Part shown: positions 8,242 to 18,058 of the stretch, in pieces
How positions within the stretch are numbered: the stretch's first letter is position 1
Layout of the letters: every line of letters starts with the position of its first letter
From: Streptomyces canus 299MFChir4.1
GTDB taxonomy: Bacteria > Actinomycetota > Actinomycetes > Streptomycetales > Streptomycetaceae
Length of the DNA stretch: 64,000 nucleotides
Assembly (NCBI RefSeq): GCF_000383615.1
Contig: NZ_KB911585.1
Coordinates: forward strand, 220,939-284,938
Direction of reading: 5' to 3'
Program-made: the position numbers and the translations under genes
Notes under the pieces: generated by a model
Databases searched by the model: none
The model's input: the letters and a program-made list of their open reading frames with translations, nothing else
Told to the model about the DNA's origin: nothing

Positions 8242-9341
8242 CCCACCGGCAGCCGCAGCAGCAGGCCGAGCGTGATCCAGGTGTAGAGGTTGCTGCCGAG
8301 GAGGCCGTCGACGCCCGACGCGTCGTCGAACCACAGCCACACCACACTGGTGCACAGCACGGCGTACAGGGCGCCCGCGATCCGCGGGTGCCCTGTACGC
8401 ACGAGGACGGCGAAGGACGGCAGCAGCCACACCAGGTGGTGCACCCAGGTGATCGGGCTGACCAGACAGGCGGTCAGCCCGGTCAGCGCGAACGCGGCCG
8501 CCCAGTCCCCCGCCGCCACCGCCCGCCGGGCCCGTACGGCCCACACGCCCAGGGTCAGCAGCACGGCCACCGCCCAGACCGCGCGGTCCGTCTCGCCGAG
8601 CCGGGCCAGGATGCCCTGCAACGACTGGTTGGAGACGTAGTCCAGCCGTCCCACCCTGGTCGTGTCCCACAGCGCGTCGGTCCAGTAGAAGCGCGAGGCG
8701 TCCGGCGCCGCGAGGGCCGCGAACCCGGTCGCGGTCAGGGCCACGACCGTGGCGACCGCCGCCGCCCGCCCGCGCCGGGCGAGCAGGAGCAGGCCGATGA
8801 ACAGGGCCGGTATGAGCTTCACCGCGGCGGCCAGCCCGATCCCGGCACCGGCCCAGCGCTCCCGGCCGGTGGCGAGCAGCCACGCGTCGACGAGGACGAG
8901 CGCCAGCAGCAGGAGGTTGACCTGGCCGAAGCTGAAGGTGTCGCGCAGCGGTTCGAACAGCGCGAGCGCGCAGGCGCCCAGGGCGCAGCCGTACCAGCCG
9001 TGGCGCCGCCAGGACCGGCCGGTGAGCAGGCGTACGACCACGGCCAGCGCCGCCAGGTTGAGCAGCAGGCCCACCGCGATCGCGGCGCGCAGGTCGAGCA
9101 GGGCCATCGGGAGCATGGCGACGGCCGCGAACGGCGGGTAGGTGAAGCCGTACGTCGTCCCCGGCACCCGGTAGTCGTAGAGCCGTCCGCCGTGGTGGAC
9201 CCAGGTGTCGACGGCTCCGTGGTAGACGCGCAGGTCGAACCAGTCCCGCAGGAGCGGCACGGTCGCCGTGAAGACGGTGACGGCGGTGCCGGCGGCGAGG
9301 ACGAGCAGCAGTCGGCCGCGATCCGTGGCCGGCGCCCTCAT
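7986..9341 (-). CDS. GT87-family polyprenol-phosphate-mannose-dependent mannosyltransferase
   Basis: A 451-residue multipass membrane protein of the DUF2029/GT87 type (PimE group). Visible features include RVYHGAVDTWVHHGGRLYDY with an acidic-aromatic loop, FTYPPFAA, FGQVNLLLLALVLVDAW, AAAVKLIPALFIG and YVSNQSLQGILARL. GT87 enzymes use polyprenyl-phosphate-mannose on the outer face of the membrane. The last ~85 residues are Pro/Ala/Ser-rich, run antisense to the end of the carboxypeptidase gene and are probably a disordered tail. The ATG overlaps the upstream mptB-like stop as ATGA, so the two are co-translated. Confidence 0.85.
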   Translation of the reverse strand: MRAPATDRGRLLLVLAAGTAVTVFTATVPLLRDWFDLRVYHGAVDTWVHHGGRLYDYRVPGTTYGFTYPPFAAVAMLPMALLDLRAAIAVGLLLNLAALAVVVRLLTGRSWRRHGWYGCALGACALALFEPLRDTFSFGQVNLLLLALVLVDAWLLATGRERWAGAGIGLAAAVKLIPALFIGLLLLARRGRAAAVATVVALTATGFAALAAPDASRFYWTDALWDTTRVGRLDYVSNQSLQGILARLGETDRAVWAVAVLLTLGVWAVRARRAVAAGDWAAAFALTGLTACLVSPITWVHHLVWLLPSFAVLVRTGHPRIAGALYAVLCTSVVWLWFDDASGVDGLLGSNLYTWITLGLLLRLPVGQSAVARPNRARSAKAIEPAPSPAAPRMAQVASQPGPEPSEETAAATGTASGPGRGFTLSASSEPTGSTRPAAPNPQSSSARASS

Positions 9342-10741
9342 GCCGTGTGTCCGGTGGCCGGGGCCTGGGCCGTCTGGTGGGCCTGGACCAGCACGACCAG
9401 GGCGAGGACGCCGCCGGAGACGGCGAGGACGAGCTGCCCGGTGTCGGCCGGGCCGCCGCTCGGGAGGGTGGCGAGCGCGAGCACACCCGTCACGGCGGCC
9501 ACCCGGTGCCGTACCGAGGCGCTGGGCGCGGCGGCCGCGATGAGGAACAGCCCCCACAGCGCGTACCAGGGCCGGATCGCCGGGCCGAGAGCGGCGAGGG
9601 TGGCCAGGCTCAGGCCGAGGGCGTAGACGGGTCGCGGACGCAGGCGCAGCCAGGTGTGGCCGATGACGGCGACGGCCGTGACGATGCCGAGCGCGTGCCA
9701 GAACGGGACGGCCAGCGGGGCCAGATCGCTGCCGAACCGTTCCAGCAGGGCCCTGGTGGCGCGGCCGAGGAGGCTGGTGAGGGCCCAGTTCCCGGACGAC
9801 ACAGGGGTGTTGAGGGCGCCGATCCAGCCGTAGCCGGTGCCCGCGACGGCCGTCGCGGCGACGGTGGTGGCGGCTGCCGAGACGACGGCCGTCAGAACGG
9901 CTTTCGCCGGACGGTCGCCGGCCCGGACGCGCAGCACGACGATCGCGGCGAGCCCGAGGATGGCGGGGGCCTTGACCAGGGCGGCGAGCGTCACGAGTAC
10001 GGCTCCCAGGATCGGCCACCGGCCGAGGGCGGCGACCAGGCCGAGGCCGAGCAGACCGAGCATGACGGCGTCGTTGTGGGCACCGGCGACCAGGTGCAGC
10101 AGCACGAGCGGGTTGAGGGCGCCGAGCCAGAGCGCCGCGGCCGGGTCGGCGCCGCTGTGGCGGGCCAGACGGGGCAGGACGGCGGCCATCACGGCCACGC
10201 CGAGCAGGGCGACGAGCCGCAACCCGAGCAGACCGGCGGGGAGTTCACCGCGGGACACCTTGGCCAGCACGGAGGCCAGGCCGAGGAACACGGGGCCGTA
10301 CGGGGCGCCCGTGTCGCGCCACATGGGGGCGACCTCGTCCGCGAGGGGACCGCCGAGCAGGGCGGGGCCGTGGGCGTAGACGTCCATGTGGGCGTCGGCC
10401 ATGGCGCCTTGGGCGAGGTAGCTGTAGACGTCCCGGCTGAACAGGGGCGGGGCCAGCAGCAGCGGAATCGACCAGACGACGAGGACGGCCGTGAGCTCGC
10501 GCGTGCCGGGCCGCCGGTCGGGGCTGCGCACCTGACGGCCGAGGAGGAGCCAGGCCGCTATCAGCAGGACGACACCGAAGTAGGCACCGACCAGGCCCAG
10601 GGCCGCCCGGGGCGAGGCCGGGGTGAGGAGTTCCCGGGCGGGGAGGGCTCCCGCGCTCTCCCCGCCCGCGGCGAGGAAGGTGGTGCCGACCAGACCGAGG
10701 ACCTGGCAGCGGCGGAGATCGACGGGAATGTTGGCCAACAC
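9338..10741 (-). CDS. mptB: MptB-like alpha-1,6-mannosyltransferase
   Basis: A 467-residue polytopic membrane protein with the MptA/MptB loop PPLFSRDVYSYLAQGAMADA (about residues 98-117), then YGPVFLGLAS, LGALNPLVLLHLVAGAHNDA and AIRPWYALWGLF. In mycobacteria and corynebacteria MptB extends the alpha-1,6 mannan core of lipoglycans; streptomycete homologues probably act in mannosylated lipoglycan or protein mannosylation. The GTG at 10741 is the first start; no strong ribosome site is visible. It is coupled to the GT87 gene downstream. Confidence 0.82.
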   Translation of the reverse strand: MLANIPVDLRRCQVLGLVGTTFLAAGGESAGALPARELLTPASPRAALGLVGAYFGVVLLIAAWLLLGRQVRSPDRRPGTRELTAVLVVWSIPLLLAPPLFSRDVYSYLAQGAMADAHMDVYAHGPALLGGPLADEVAPMWRDTGAPYGPVFLGLASVLAKVSRGELPAGLLGLRLVALLGVAVMAAVLPRLARHSGADPAAALWLGALNPLVLLHLVAGAHNDAVMLGLLGLGLVAALGRWPILGAVLVTLAALVKAPAILGLAAIVVLRVRAGDRPAKAVLTAVVSAAATTVAATAVAGTGYGWIGALNTPVSSGNWALTSLLGRATRALLERFGSDLAPLAVPFWHALGIVTAVAVIGHTWLRLRPRPVYALGLSLATLAALGPAIRPWYALWGLFLIAAAAPSASVRHRVAAVTGVLALATLPSGGPADTGQLVLAVSGGVLALVVLVQAHQTAQAPATGHTA

Positions 10742-10851
10742 GCGAGCAGCGTGTCAGTCGTGGGTGGCTGACGGGCGACGAGGCGGCGACCGGGGTGTGA
10801 CCGGTACATGGTCGGCTCCGGGATCCGGGTCCGGGATGCGCACACACCGGC

Positions 10852-11781
10852 TCAGAACACAGAGAGGCCCGTCAGCGTCGTGAACCTGTCCAGGGCCGCC
10901 ACCCCCGCCACCGAGTTGCCGCGCTCGTCCAGACCCGGGCTCCATACGCACAGCGTGCAGCGGCCCGGTACCACCGCGATGATGCCGCCGCCCACCCCGC
11001 TCTTGCCGGGCAGGCCCACCCGGTAGGCGAAGTCGCCCGCCGCGTCGTACGTGCCGCAGGTCAGCATGATCGCGTTGATCTGCTTGGCCTGGCTGAGGGT
11101 GAGCAGGCGGGTGTCGTCGGCGCGGATGCCGTGGCGGGCCAGGAAGGTGGTGGCGAGTGCCAGGTCGGCGCAGGACGCCCTGATCGAGCACTGCCGGAAG
11201 TACTGGTCGAGCAGGACCGGGATGTCGTTGTCGATGTTGCCGTACGCGGCCATGAAGTGGGCCAGGGCCGCGTTGCGGTCGCCGTGGGCAGCCTCGGAGG
11301 CGGCCACCTCCTCGTCGAAGTCCAGCGCCGGGTTGCCGCTCTCCTCGCGGAGGAACGTCAGCAACGCGCCCGCCGCGTCTCCGGTACGGCTGTGGAGGCG
11401 GTCGGTGACGACGAGAGCGCCCGCGTTGATGAACGGGTTGCGCGGGATGCCGTTCTCGTACTCCAGCTGCACCAGGGAGTTGAAGGGGTTGCCGGAGGGT
11501 TCACGGCCCACGTGCTCCCAGAGTTCGTCTCCCTCGCGGGCCAGGTCGAGCGCGAGGGTGAAGACCTTGGTGATGGACTGCGTCGAGAACGGCTCCCGCC
11601 AGTCCCCGACGCCGTACACCGTGCCGTCCAGCTCCGCGACGGCCATGCCGAAGCTGCGCGGGTCGCAGGCGGCGAGCGCGGGGATGTAGTCGGCGGGTGC
11701 GCCGCGGCCAGGGGTCCGCTCGATCTCGTCGGCGATGCGCTCCAGGACCGGTCGGAACTGCGAGGACATGATCGTCATCAT
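10852..11781 (-). CDS. glsA: Glutaminase (serine beta-lactamase-like fold)
   Basis: A 309-residue cytosolic enzyme hydrolysing glutamine to glutamate and ammonium. The catalytic S-x-x-K lies in STQSITKVFTLALDL (~residues 67-81). Other conserved blocks are PSGNPFNSL, PRNPFINAGA, YFRQCSIRASCADLA and GLPGKSGVGGGIIAVVPG. Length and order match the GlsA family. Three in-frame ATGs lie within the first five codons (11781, 11778, 11769), so the exact start is uncertain. Divergent from the beta-helix lipoprotein. Confidence 0.92.
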   Translation of the reverse strand: MMTIMSSQFRPVLERIADEIERTPGRGAPADYIPALAACDPRSFGMAVAELDGTVYGVGDWREPFSTQSITKVFTLALDLAREGDELWEHVGREPSGNPFNSLVQLEYENGIPRNPFINAGALVVTDRLHSRTGDAAGALLTFLREESGNPALDFDEEVAASEAAHGDRNAALAHFMAAYGNIDNDIPVLLDQYFRQCSIRASCADLALATTFLARHGIRADDTRLLTLSQAKQINAIMLTCGTYDAAGDFAYRVGLPGKSGVGGGIIAVVPGRCTLCVWSPGLDERGNSVAGVAALDRFTTLTGLSVF

Positions 11782-11947
11782 GCCTCACGCCTGTCTCGTG
11801 TGCGGCGGCGGTATCGGCAGGAGGCCAATCAGGCATGTCTTGATCCGAACTCCGCGTGCTGGTCCGCCGATCTCCGCCTCGCACGTCAGGGTGAGTCTGC
11901 GGCCTCCATGAATCGGGGTCCGCTCGGCCATCGAGCAGACAGGAGCG

Positions 11948-13699
11948 ATGTTGCGCCAGCGAGACGAAAGCGACGGAGCCACCGGCTTGCAGCGGTCGGC
12001 CCACCAGAAGCGCACTGGGCCGGTCGCCGGACCGCTGCGGCGAAGTACCGCGGCCGGCCTGTGCGCGACCGTAGTGCTGCTGGCCGGTTGCAGCGCGCCC
12101 GCCCCGTATGCACCCCTGCAGGAGAACCCCGGGGACGGACGCACGTTCTATCTCAGTCCGCAGGGAGACGATGGCAACGACGGTCGGACACCGCAGACCG
12201 CCTGGCGCACACTGCTGCGCGCCGACGCCCTGCGGTTCAAGCCGGGCGACCGGCTGCGGCTGAAGGCGGGGGCACGTTTCCCGGGCAGACTGAGCATCGG
12301 TCAGGGGGACGCCGGCAACGCCCGCAAGCCTGTCGTGATCGAGTCCTATGGAGCGGGCCGCGCGACGATCACGGCCCGCGGCACGCGCGCCATCGAGGTG
12401 CACAACACGGGCGGAGTCGTCGTCCGTGACCTGACTCTCGTCGGCGACGCCGCGTCCTACGGATCGCACGACGGCATCGCCTTCGTCAACGACCTGCCCG
12501 GCGACCGGAAGCTGCCGTACATCCGGGTCTCGGATGTCGAGGTGTCGGGCTTCCACAACGGCCTCCGGCTGCACGGCGGCGCCGAGGCATCCGGCTTCCG
12601 TGACGTGGTGATCAAAGACTGCGCACTGCACGACAACCAGGACGCCGGTCTCGTGTCGGACGGTCCGCCGTTCTCCGCGGACGCGCCCGCCTACGCGCAC
12701 GACGAGGTGACGGTGTCGAGGGTGACCGCGTACCGGAACGCCGGAGACCCGCAGGCGTCCGAGCGCAACACCGGCAGCGGCATCGTCCTCGGCAGCGTCC
12801 ACCGGGGCACGGTGGAGCGGTCCGTCAGCCACAGCAACGGGAGTTCGTCCTCCCCGGACGCCGTCGAGGGGCCCGAGGGCATCTGGACGTACGACTCGAC
12901 CTTGATGACGCTGGAGAGGAACGTCTCCTACGGCAACCACACCGGTTCCACGGTCGACGGCGGTGGGTTCGGCCTCGACAACAACGTGTCCCACTCGCTC
13001 ATGCAGTACAACCTGGCCTACGGGAACGACGGTTCGGGCTTCCTGGCGTACTCCGCCGCCCCGAACACGGCGCACAGGAACAACACGATCCGGTACAACA
13101 TCAGCCACAACGACGGCCGCAAGCTCGCGCACTACGGCGGCATCGTCGCGTTGGGGTGGCGGGTCACCGATCTCTCGATCTACCAGAACACGGTGCTGAC
13201 CACTGCGAACGGCGCCGTCCGCGCACCAGCGCTCCGGCTCGAGCCCAGCCTGCGCGGCGTCACCGTGCGCAACAACGTGTTCGTCACGGACGGCTCGCCC
13301 GTCGTCGCGGCACAGGGGGCCTTCGACGCGTCGTCCGTGCTGATGCAGGGCAACGACTACCACAGCTCGGGAGACTGGGCCCTGCTGTGGGGCGGGCGCC
13401 AGTACAGCGACCTGGCCACGTGGCGCCAGGAGACGAGCCAGGAGTCGCTGGGCGCGCGAGTCACCGGCACCGACCACGACCCCTGCCTCGCCCAGGTCCC
13501 GACGCCCGCGGCCGGTCCGAAACTGCGCGGCGGCGAACCGACGCGCGGCGCACTCGCAGGACGGTGCGTCAACACGCTGGCCGCTTTCGCGGTGGACCTG
13601 CGAGCCATCGGAGTCGACCCCGGACAGGTGGACTACTTCGGAGCGCCACTGAGCGGATCGCCCGGTGTGGGAGCCGTGGCGACCGGGCCGCCCGCCTGA
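11948..13699 (+). CDS. Right-handed parallel beta-helix lipoprotein
   Basis: A 583-residue secreted lipoprotein. The signal peptide (~residues 30-48) ends in the lipobox LLAGC, so the mature N-terminal Cys is lipidated. The start of the mature part (FYLSPQGDDGNDGRTPQTAW) is the typical opening of pectate-lyase-like beta-helix proteins. Many N-rich turns follow (VHNTGGVVVRDL, FGLDNNVSHSLMQYNLAYGN, VRNNVFVTDG). Such folds include polysaccharide lyases and epimerases; no catalytic residues can be assigned. It faces a glycan operon, so a role in processing the product is plausible. AGGAG precedes the ATG. Confidence 0.82.
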   Translation: MLRQRDESDGATGLQRSAHQKRTGPVAGPLRRSTAAGLCATVVLLAGCSAPAPYAPLQENPGDGRTFYLSPQGDDGNDGRTPQTAWRTLLRADALRFKPGDRLRLKAGARFPGRLSIGQGDAGNARKPVVIESYGAGRATITARGTRAIEVHNTGGVVVRDLTLVGDAASYGSHDGIAFVNDLPGDRKLPYIRVSDVEVSGFHNGLRLHGGAEASGFRDVVIKDCALHDNQDAGLVSDGPPFSADAPAYAHDEVTVSRVTAYRNAGDPQASERNTGSGIVLGSVHRGTVERSVSHSNGSSSSPDAVEGPEGIWTYDSTLMTLERNVSYGNHTGSTVDGGGFGLDNNVSHSLMQYNLAYGNDGSGFLAYSAAPNTAHRNNTIRYNISHNDGRKLAHYGGIVALGWRVTDLSIYQNTVLTTANGAVRAPALRLEPSLRGVTVRNNVFVTDGSPVVAAQGAFDASSVLMQGNDYHSSGDWALLWGGRQYSDLATWRQETSQESLGARVTGTDHDPCLAQVPTPAAGPKLRGGEPTRGALAGRCVNTLAAFAVDLRAIGVDPGQVDYFGAPLSGSPGVGAVATGPPA

Positions 13700-15060
13700 G
13701 GGATCGTCACCCGGAGGCCGTCGCCCGGGCCCGGCGTCGGAACGTGGACCGGACGGCCCAGGGCGCGGAGGTGCCAACCGGCCTCCCGCCAGCGGGCCGG
13801 GTCCAGGGCGTTGCGTGCGTCGATCATCCGCGGGACCCGGACCACCTGGGACAGCTTCACCGGGTCCAGTGCACGGTACTGGCGCCACTCGGTCAGATGC
13901 AGCACCAGATCCGCGTCCCGGCACGCCTCCATGGCGTCCGTGCAGTAGGCCGGTCCGGGCAGTGCCACGCGCGCGTTGTCGATGCCTTCCGGATCGTGCA
14001 CGCGGACGTCGGCGCCCTGGGCGACGATCTCCGCGGCGACGGCCAGAGCCGGCGAGTCCCGCACGTCGTCGCTGTCGGGTTTGAAGGTGGCGCCCAGCAC
14101 CGCGACCCGCCGTCCCGGGAACTCACCGCCCAGGAGCTGCCGGGCCAGGTCGACGGTCCGCCGCCGCTGCCGGTGGTTGATCCGGTCGACCTGGCGCAGG
14201 AAGGAGACCGCTTCCCCCACCTGCAGTTCCTCGGCCCGGGCAAGGAACGCTCGGATGTCCTTGGGCAGACAGCCGCCGCCGAACCCGAGGCCCGCGGACA
14301 GGAACGCCCGCCCGATGCGCGCGTCGTGGCCGAGAGCGTCGGCCAGAGTCACCACATCGGCGCCCGAGGCGTCACACACCTCCGCCATGGCGTTGATGAA
14401 GGAGATCTTCGTCGCCAGGAAGGAGTTGGCGGCGACCTTCACCAGTTCCGCGGTGGCGGGATCGGTGCTGAGGTAGGCGACACCGGCCCGCAGCATCGGT
14501 TCGTAGACCTCGCGCAGGGTCCGGTCGGCGCGGGGCGAGGTGACTCCCACGACCAGCCGGTCGGGGCGCAGCGTGTCCTGGACGGCGAATCCCTCGCGCA
14601 GGAACTCCGGGTTCCAGACGACCTCTGCGTCGACGCCGGGGCGAACCTGCGAGGTCACCCTGCGGGTGAGTGTCCGGGTGGTGCCCACCGGAACGGTCGA
14701 TTTCCCGACGATGAGGCTGTCGCGGGTGAGAAGCGGTGCCAGACCGTCGACGACCGCCTCCACATGGCTCAGGTCGGCGGCGAGGGAGTCGGCGCGTTGC
14801 GGTGTCCCGACGCACACGAAGTGCACGTCCGCGAAGTCGGCGGCCTCCTGCAGGGAGGTGGTGAAACGCAGCCGCCCGGCACGGGTGTTCCGGATGAGGA
14901 TCTCCGGCAGGCCGGGTTCGAAGAAGGGCGCCCGGCCTGACGCGAGCGCCGCGATCTTCCCGCTGTCGGTGTCGACACCGAGGACGTCGTGTCCGATGTC
15001 GGCCATGCACGCGGCGTGCACGGCTCCGAGGTAGCCCGTACCGATGACAGTCAACCGCAT
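13633..15060 (-). CDS. ugd: UDP-glucose 6-dehydrogenase
   Basis: A 475-residue enzyme oxidising UDP-glucose to UDP-glucuronate with two NAD+. The Rossmann motif is VIGTGYLGAVHAA (residues 4-16), and the catalytic cysteine lies in GLGFGGGCLPKDIRAF (~residue 265). Conserved ELVKVAANSFLATKISF and VLGATFKPDSDDVRDSPAL are present. The ATG at 15060 has AGGAG upstream. It is last in the glycan operon, 37 bp after galE, and its 3' end overlaps the convergent beta-helix gene by 67 bp. The final ~25 residues are a Pro/Gly tail beyond the usual family end. Confidence 0.93.
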   Translation of the reverse strand: MRLTVIGTGYLGAVHAACMADIGHDVLGVDTDSGKIAALASGRAPFFEPGLPEILIRNTRAGRLRFTTSLQEAADFADVHFVCVGTPQRADSLAADLSHVEAVVDGLAPLLTRDSLIVGKSTVPVGTTRTLTRRVTSQVRPGVDAEVVWNPEFLREGFAVQDTLRPDRLVVGVTSPRADRTLREVYEPMLRAGVAYLSTDPATAELVKVAANSFLATKISFINAMAEVCDASGADVVTLADALGHDARIGRAFLSAGLGFGGGCLPKDIRAFLARAEELQVGEAVSFLRQVDRINHRQRRRTVDLARQLLGGEFPGRRVAVLGATFKPDSDDVRDSPALAVAAEIVAQGADVRVHDPEGIDNARVALPGPAYCTDAMEACRDADLVLHLTEWRQYRALDPVKLSQVVRVPRMIDARNALDPARWREAGWHLRALGRPVHVPTPGPGDGLRVTIPQAGGPVATAPTPGDPLSGAPK

Positions 15061-15097
15061 GGGAGTACTCCTGTCTTGGGACCGCCGAGTCGACGGG

Positions 15098-16120
15098 TCA
15101 GCTGGCGTAGCCGTGGGGGTTGAGTTCCTGGAACCGCCAGGCGTCACGGCACATGGCGGCGAGGTCACGCGTGGTGGTCCAGTTCCAGGCCTCGGCCACC
15201 GCACTCGCGTCGGCGACGAGCTCGGCGACGTCGCCGGGTCTGCGGTCGACGACCTGGTAGGGAATGGGCCGGCCGCTCGCCTCGCCGAAGGCCGCGACCA
15301 GTTGCAGCACGGAGGTGCCGGTGCCCGTGCCGAGGTTGAACACCCGCATGCCGGTGCGGTCGTCCACGTGCTGGAGGGCCACCCGGTGTCCCTCGGCGAC
15401 GTCCATGACGTGGATGTAGTCCCGCACTCCGGTGCCGTCCGGCGTGGGGTAGTCGTCCCCGAAGACGCTCAGCCGCTCCCGTCGGCCCACGGCGACCTGG
15501 GCGACGTACGGCATGACGTTGTTGGGGACGCCCTGCGGGTCCTCGCCGAGCAGCCCGCCGGGGTGGGCTCCGACCGGGTTGAAGTAGCGCAGGGCGAGCA
15601 CTTTCAGGTCCGTCAGGTGGGCGCAGACGTCCTCCAGGATCCGCTCGCACGTCAGCTTGGTGCGGGCGTAGGGGTTCGTGGGCGCCACCGGGCTCTGCTC
15701 GGTCAGGGGGACGGTCCGCGCGTCGCCGTAGACGGAGCACGACGAGGAGAAGACCAGCCGTCGGACGGCGTGCTCGTGCATCACCGACAGCAGGGCGCAG
15801 GTGCCGCCGACGTTCGTGTCGTAGTACTCGACCGGCAGGGCCACCGATTCCCCGACCGCCTTGTGGGCCGCGAAATGGATGACGGCGTCCACCTGGTGGG
15901 TGGCGAACACCCGTGAAAGAGCCGGCCGGTCGCGCACATCGACCTGGTAAGCGGCGGCGAGCGGTCGGCCCGCGGTCTTGGCGATGCGCTCCAGGGCGTG
16001 GGGAGAGCTGTTGGCGTGGTTGTCGACGACGACGACTTCGTAGCCGTGGGCGAGCAGTTCGACGCAGGTGTGGCTGCCGATGAAGCCGGCGCCACCGGTC
16101 ACCAGGACGGTTTCGGGCAT
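15098..16120 (-). CDS. galE: UDP-glucose 4-epimerase
   Basis: A 340-residue extended SDR enzyme interconverting UDP-glucose and UDP-galactose. The NAD motif is VTGGAGFIGSH (residues 6-16). The catalytic Ser is in SSSCSVYGD and the YxxxK in NPYARTKLTCE. The family blocks GVRDYIHVMDVAEGH and FNLGTGTGTSVLQLV are intact. Lies between the GT2 gene (66 bp upstream) and ugd (37 bp downstream) in one operon supplying nucleotide sugars. Confidence 0.94.
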   Translation of the reverse strand: MPETVLVTGGAGFIGSHTCVELLAHGYEVVVVDNHANSSPHALERIAKTAGRPLAAAYQVDVRDRPALSRVFATHQVDAVIHFAAHKAVGESVALPVEYYDTNVGGTCALLSVMHEHAVRRLVFSSSCSVYGDARTVPLTEQSPVAPTNPYARTKLTCERILEDVCAHLTDLKVLALRYFNPVGAHPGGLLGEDPQGVPNNVMPYVAQVAVGRRERLSVFGDDYPTPDGTGVRDYIHVMDVAEGHRVALQHVDDRTGMRVFNLGTGTGTSVLQLVAAFGEASGRPIPYQVVDRRPGDVAELVADASAVAEAWNWTTTRDLAAMCRDAWRFQELNPHGYAS

Positions 16121-16186
16121 CGGGCACCTCGTTCTTCGTCACGAAGGAGTGGGGCGTTGCGGGCGGGCGCCGGGCGGACACGGGCA

Positions 16187-18058
16187 TCAGCCCGAGAGGA
16201 AGCCCCGCACGTAGGTCGGGAACAGCAGCAGCGCGAAGCCCAGCGGCACGAGCGCGACGAGACCCGCGGCCAGCGGCCGGATCGCCGTCCGCAGCGCCCG
16301 GTGCGCGCCCACACCCGCGGACCTCGCGGTCTCCCGGATGTGCAGCACGCTGACGGTGAGGGTCACCAGCGCGTACGAGATCGAGCCGAGGAGACACAGG
16401 AACACATAGCCGATGGCGGGGCCGGTCAGCTGCCCGACCACGGCCGCGCCGGACAGGACGACGGTGATCAGGAGGTAGGGGAGCATCAGGCGCAGCGGCA
16501 ACGGCTCCATGCCGTCGCGGAACTTGGGCGTCACCTTGAAGACGACCTTCCGCGGCCGCAGGCGCTGCACCAGCGCGGCCATGGCACCCCAGGCCACCCA
16601 CGGCCAGCGGGTCAGCCCGAACAGCCAGCCCTCCCAGCTCAGCAGCGGCGCGTCGACGGGGCGCAGCAGGCCGCGTCTGCGCAGCAGCAGGGTGAGCAGG
16701 ACCAGGAAGAACGACATGGCCCAGAAGTGCAGGAGGAAAGCGCCGTAGTTCACGTTGATCCACGGCTGGCCGGTGACCGCGGCGATCGGCGGCAGCAGCA
16801 GGCCTGCGGTGGTCGTCAGCGCGAGCAGCGGATAGTAGGACAGGGCGAAGGCGAAGCGGATCCGCAGTCGGCCGGGCATGCGCCACAGATGCTTCGGGAG
16901 CATGCCCAGCAGCATGAACACCAGGCTCCGCGACCACTGGAACTCCTGCGTCACCATGGCGGCGAAGGTGATGGGGCCGTCGCCGTGCGCCTCCGCGTCG
17001 ATGGCGAACGCCCCGTGCCAGCCCGCCGAGTTCAGCAGGAACGTGGTGGCGAAGTCCTCGGCCAGTTCGGGGCCGAGCCCGCCGATGTCCTGCAGGGCGC
17101 GGGTCCGTACGGCGTAGTGGGAGCCGATGCACAGCGGTGCCAGACCGTCGGAGTGGCCCAGTTGCATCGGTCCGTGGAAGGTGGCCTCGCGGTGCAGCCG
17201 TCCGCGTGCCGACCACGAGGTGCGGGCGTTGGCGTCGCACACGCTGGGTGCGGCGACGTAACCGATGGCCGGATCGGCGAACGGCCGGACCACTTCCCCC
17301 AGGTAGCGGGGGTGGGGCACGTGGTCGACGTCGAGTTGGGCGACCACGTCGTAGTCGGCGTAGCCCCAGTGGTCGTAGAAATGCGCGAGGTTGCCCTCCT
17401 TGCACCGGGTGCGGCGGGGCCAGGCGTCCCGGTGGTACGACGCGGCACCGCGGCGGCAGGACACGCGCACGGCGTTGGCCTCGCACCAGTCCAGGATCTC
17501 CTGGCTCGGGTCCTCGTCGCACAGCCATACGTCGTAGGGGTGCGGGAAATCCTGGCGCAGCATGGCGCTCAGGGTGGTACGGGCGACCTGCCAGGGCTCC
17601 GACGGTGCCCGGGTCACCACGAACGCGGTCCGCAGCCGGGGCACGTCGACGGCGGGGTCGAAGGTGCGCAGCCGTACCATCACGACGACGAAGTACAGCG
17701 GCAGCGCGGACAGGTACAGCAGGAGGGCGCTGTTCACCGCGAAGCCCACCAGGCCGACCCGGTGTTCCGGACGCAGCCACCACTCCCAGAAGCAGACGAA
17801 GGCGACCCACCAGCCCACCGCGAGCAGGGACACCTTCATCCGGTCGAGGCGCCCCAGCAGGGGGACGCAGGACGCGGGGCCGGGCGTGAGCCTTCTGCGC
17901 GGTTTGCCGAAAACCGGTCCGTCGGCCGGCATGTCGACGACGTTGCCCGCCGACAGGGTCCATAGGTGGGATCTCAGCATCGCCTCGTCGGTGCGCACCG
18001 CACGCGGCGCACCGTCCAGGGCGGTGCCGTGCGTCCGGCCATGATCCGTCTCGGTCAC
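16187..18058 (-). CDS. Cellulose-synthase-like membrane glycosyltransferase (GT2)
   Basis: A 623-residue processive-type glycosyltransferase. Two N-terminal membrane helices (~residues 75-130) precede the catalytic domain. Motifs in order: a D in WLCDEDPSQE, DxD as QLDVDHVPHP, the acidic base site as LAEDFATT and the acceptor-site motif as TQEFQWSRSL in place of canonical QxxRW. At least six C-terminal membrane helices form the export channel region. The GTG start overlaps the stop of the UDP-xylose-synthase-like gene as GTGA, so the two are coupled. The polymer is unknown; neighbours imply UDP-glucuronate, xylose or galactose donors. Confidence 0.88.
   Translation of the reverse strand: MTETDHGRTHGTALDGAPRAVRTDEAMLRSHLWTLSAGNVVDMPADGPVFGKPRRRLTPGPASCVPLLGRLDRMKVSLLAVGWWVAFVCFWEWWLRPEHRVGLVGFAVNSALLLYLSALPLYFVVVMVRLRTFDPAVDVPRLRTAFVVTRAPSEPWQVARTTLSAMLRQDFPHPYDVWLCDEDPSQEILDWCEANAVRVSCRRGAASYHRDAWPRRTRCKEGNLAHFYDHWGYADYDVVAQLDVDHVPHPRYLGEVVRPFADPAIGYVAAPSVCDANARTSWSARGRLHREATFHGPMQLGHSDGLAPLCIGSHYAVRTRALQDIGGLGPELAEDFATTFLLNSAGWHGAFAIDAEAHGDGPITFAAMVTQEFQWSRSLVFMLLGMLPKHLWRMPGRLRIRFAFALSYYPLLALTTTAGLLLPPIAAVTGQPWINVNYGAFLLHFWAMSFFLVLLTLLLRRRGLLRPVDAPLLSWEGWLFGLTRWPWVAWGAMAALVQRLRPRKVVFKVTPKFRDGMEPLPLRLMLPYLLITVVLSGAAVVGQLTGPAIGYVFLCLLGSISYALVTLTVSVLHIRETARSAGVGAHRALRTAIRPLAAGLVALVPLGFALLLFPTYVRGFLSG

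Noticed and set aside
10742..10851. Terminator between glutaminase and mptB-like genes.
   Set aside because: Only overlapping CCGGGATCC-type direct repeats are present; no stable stem-loop could be drawn with confidence.
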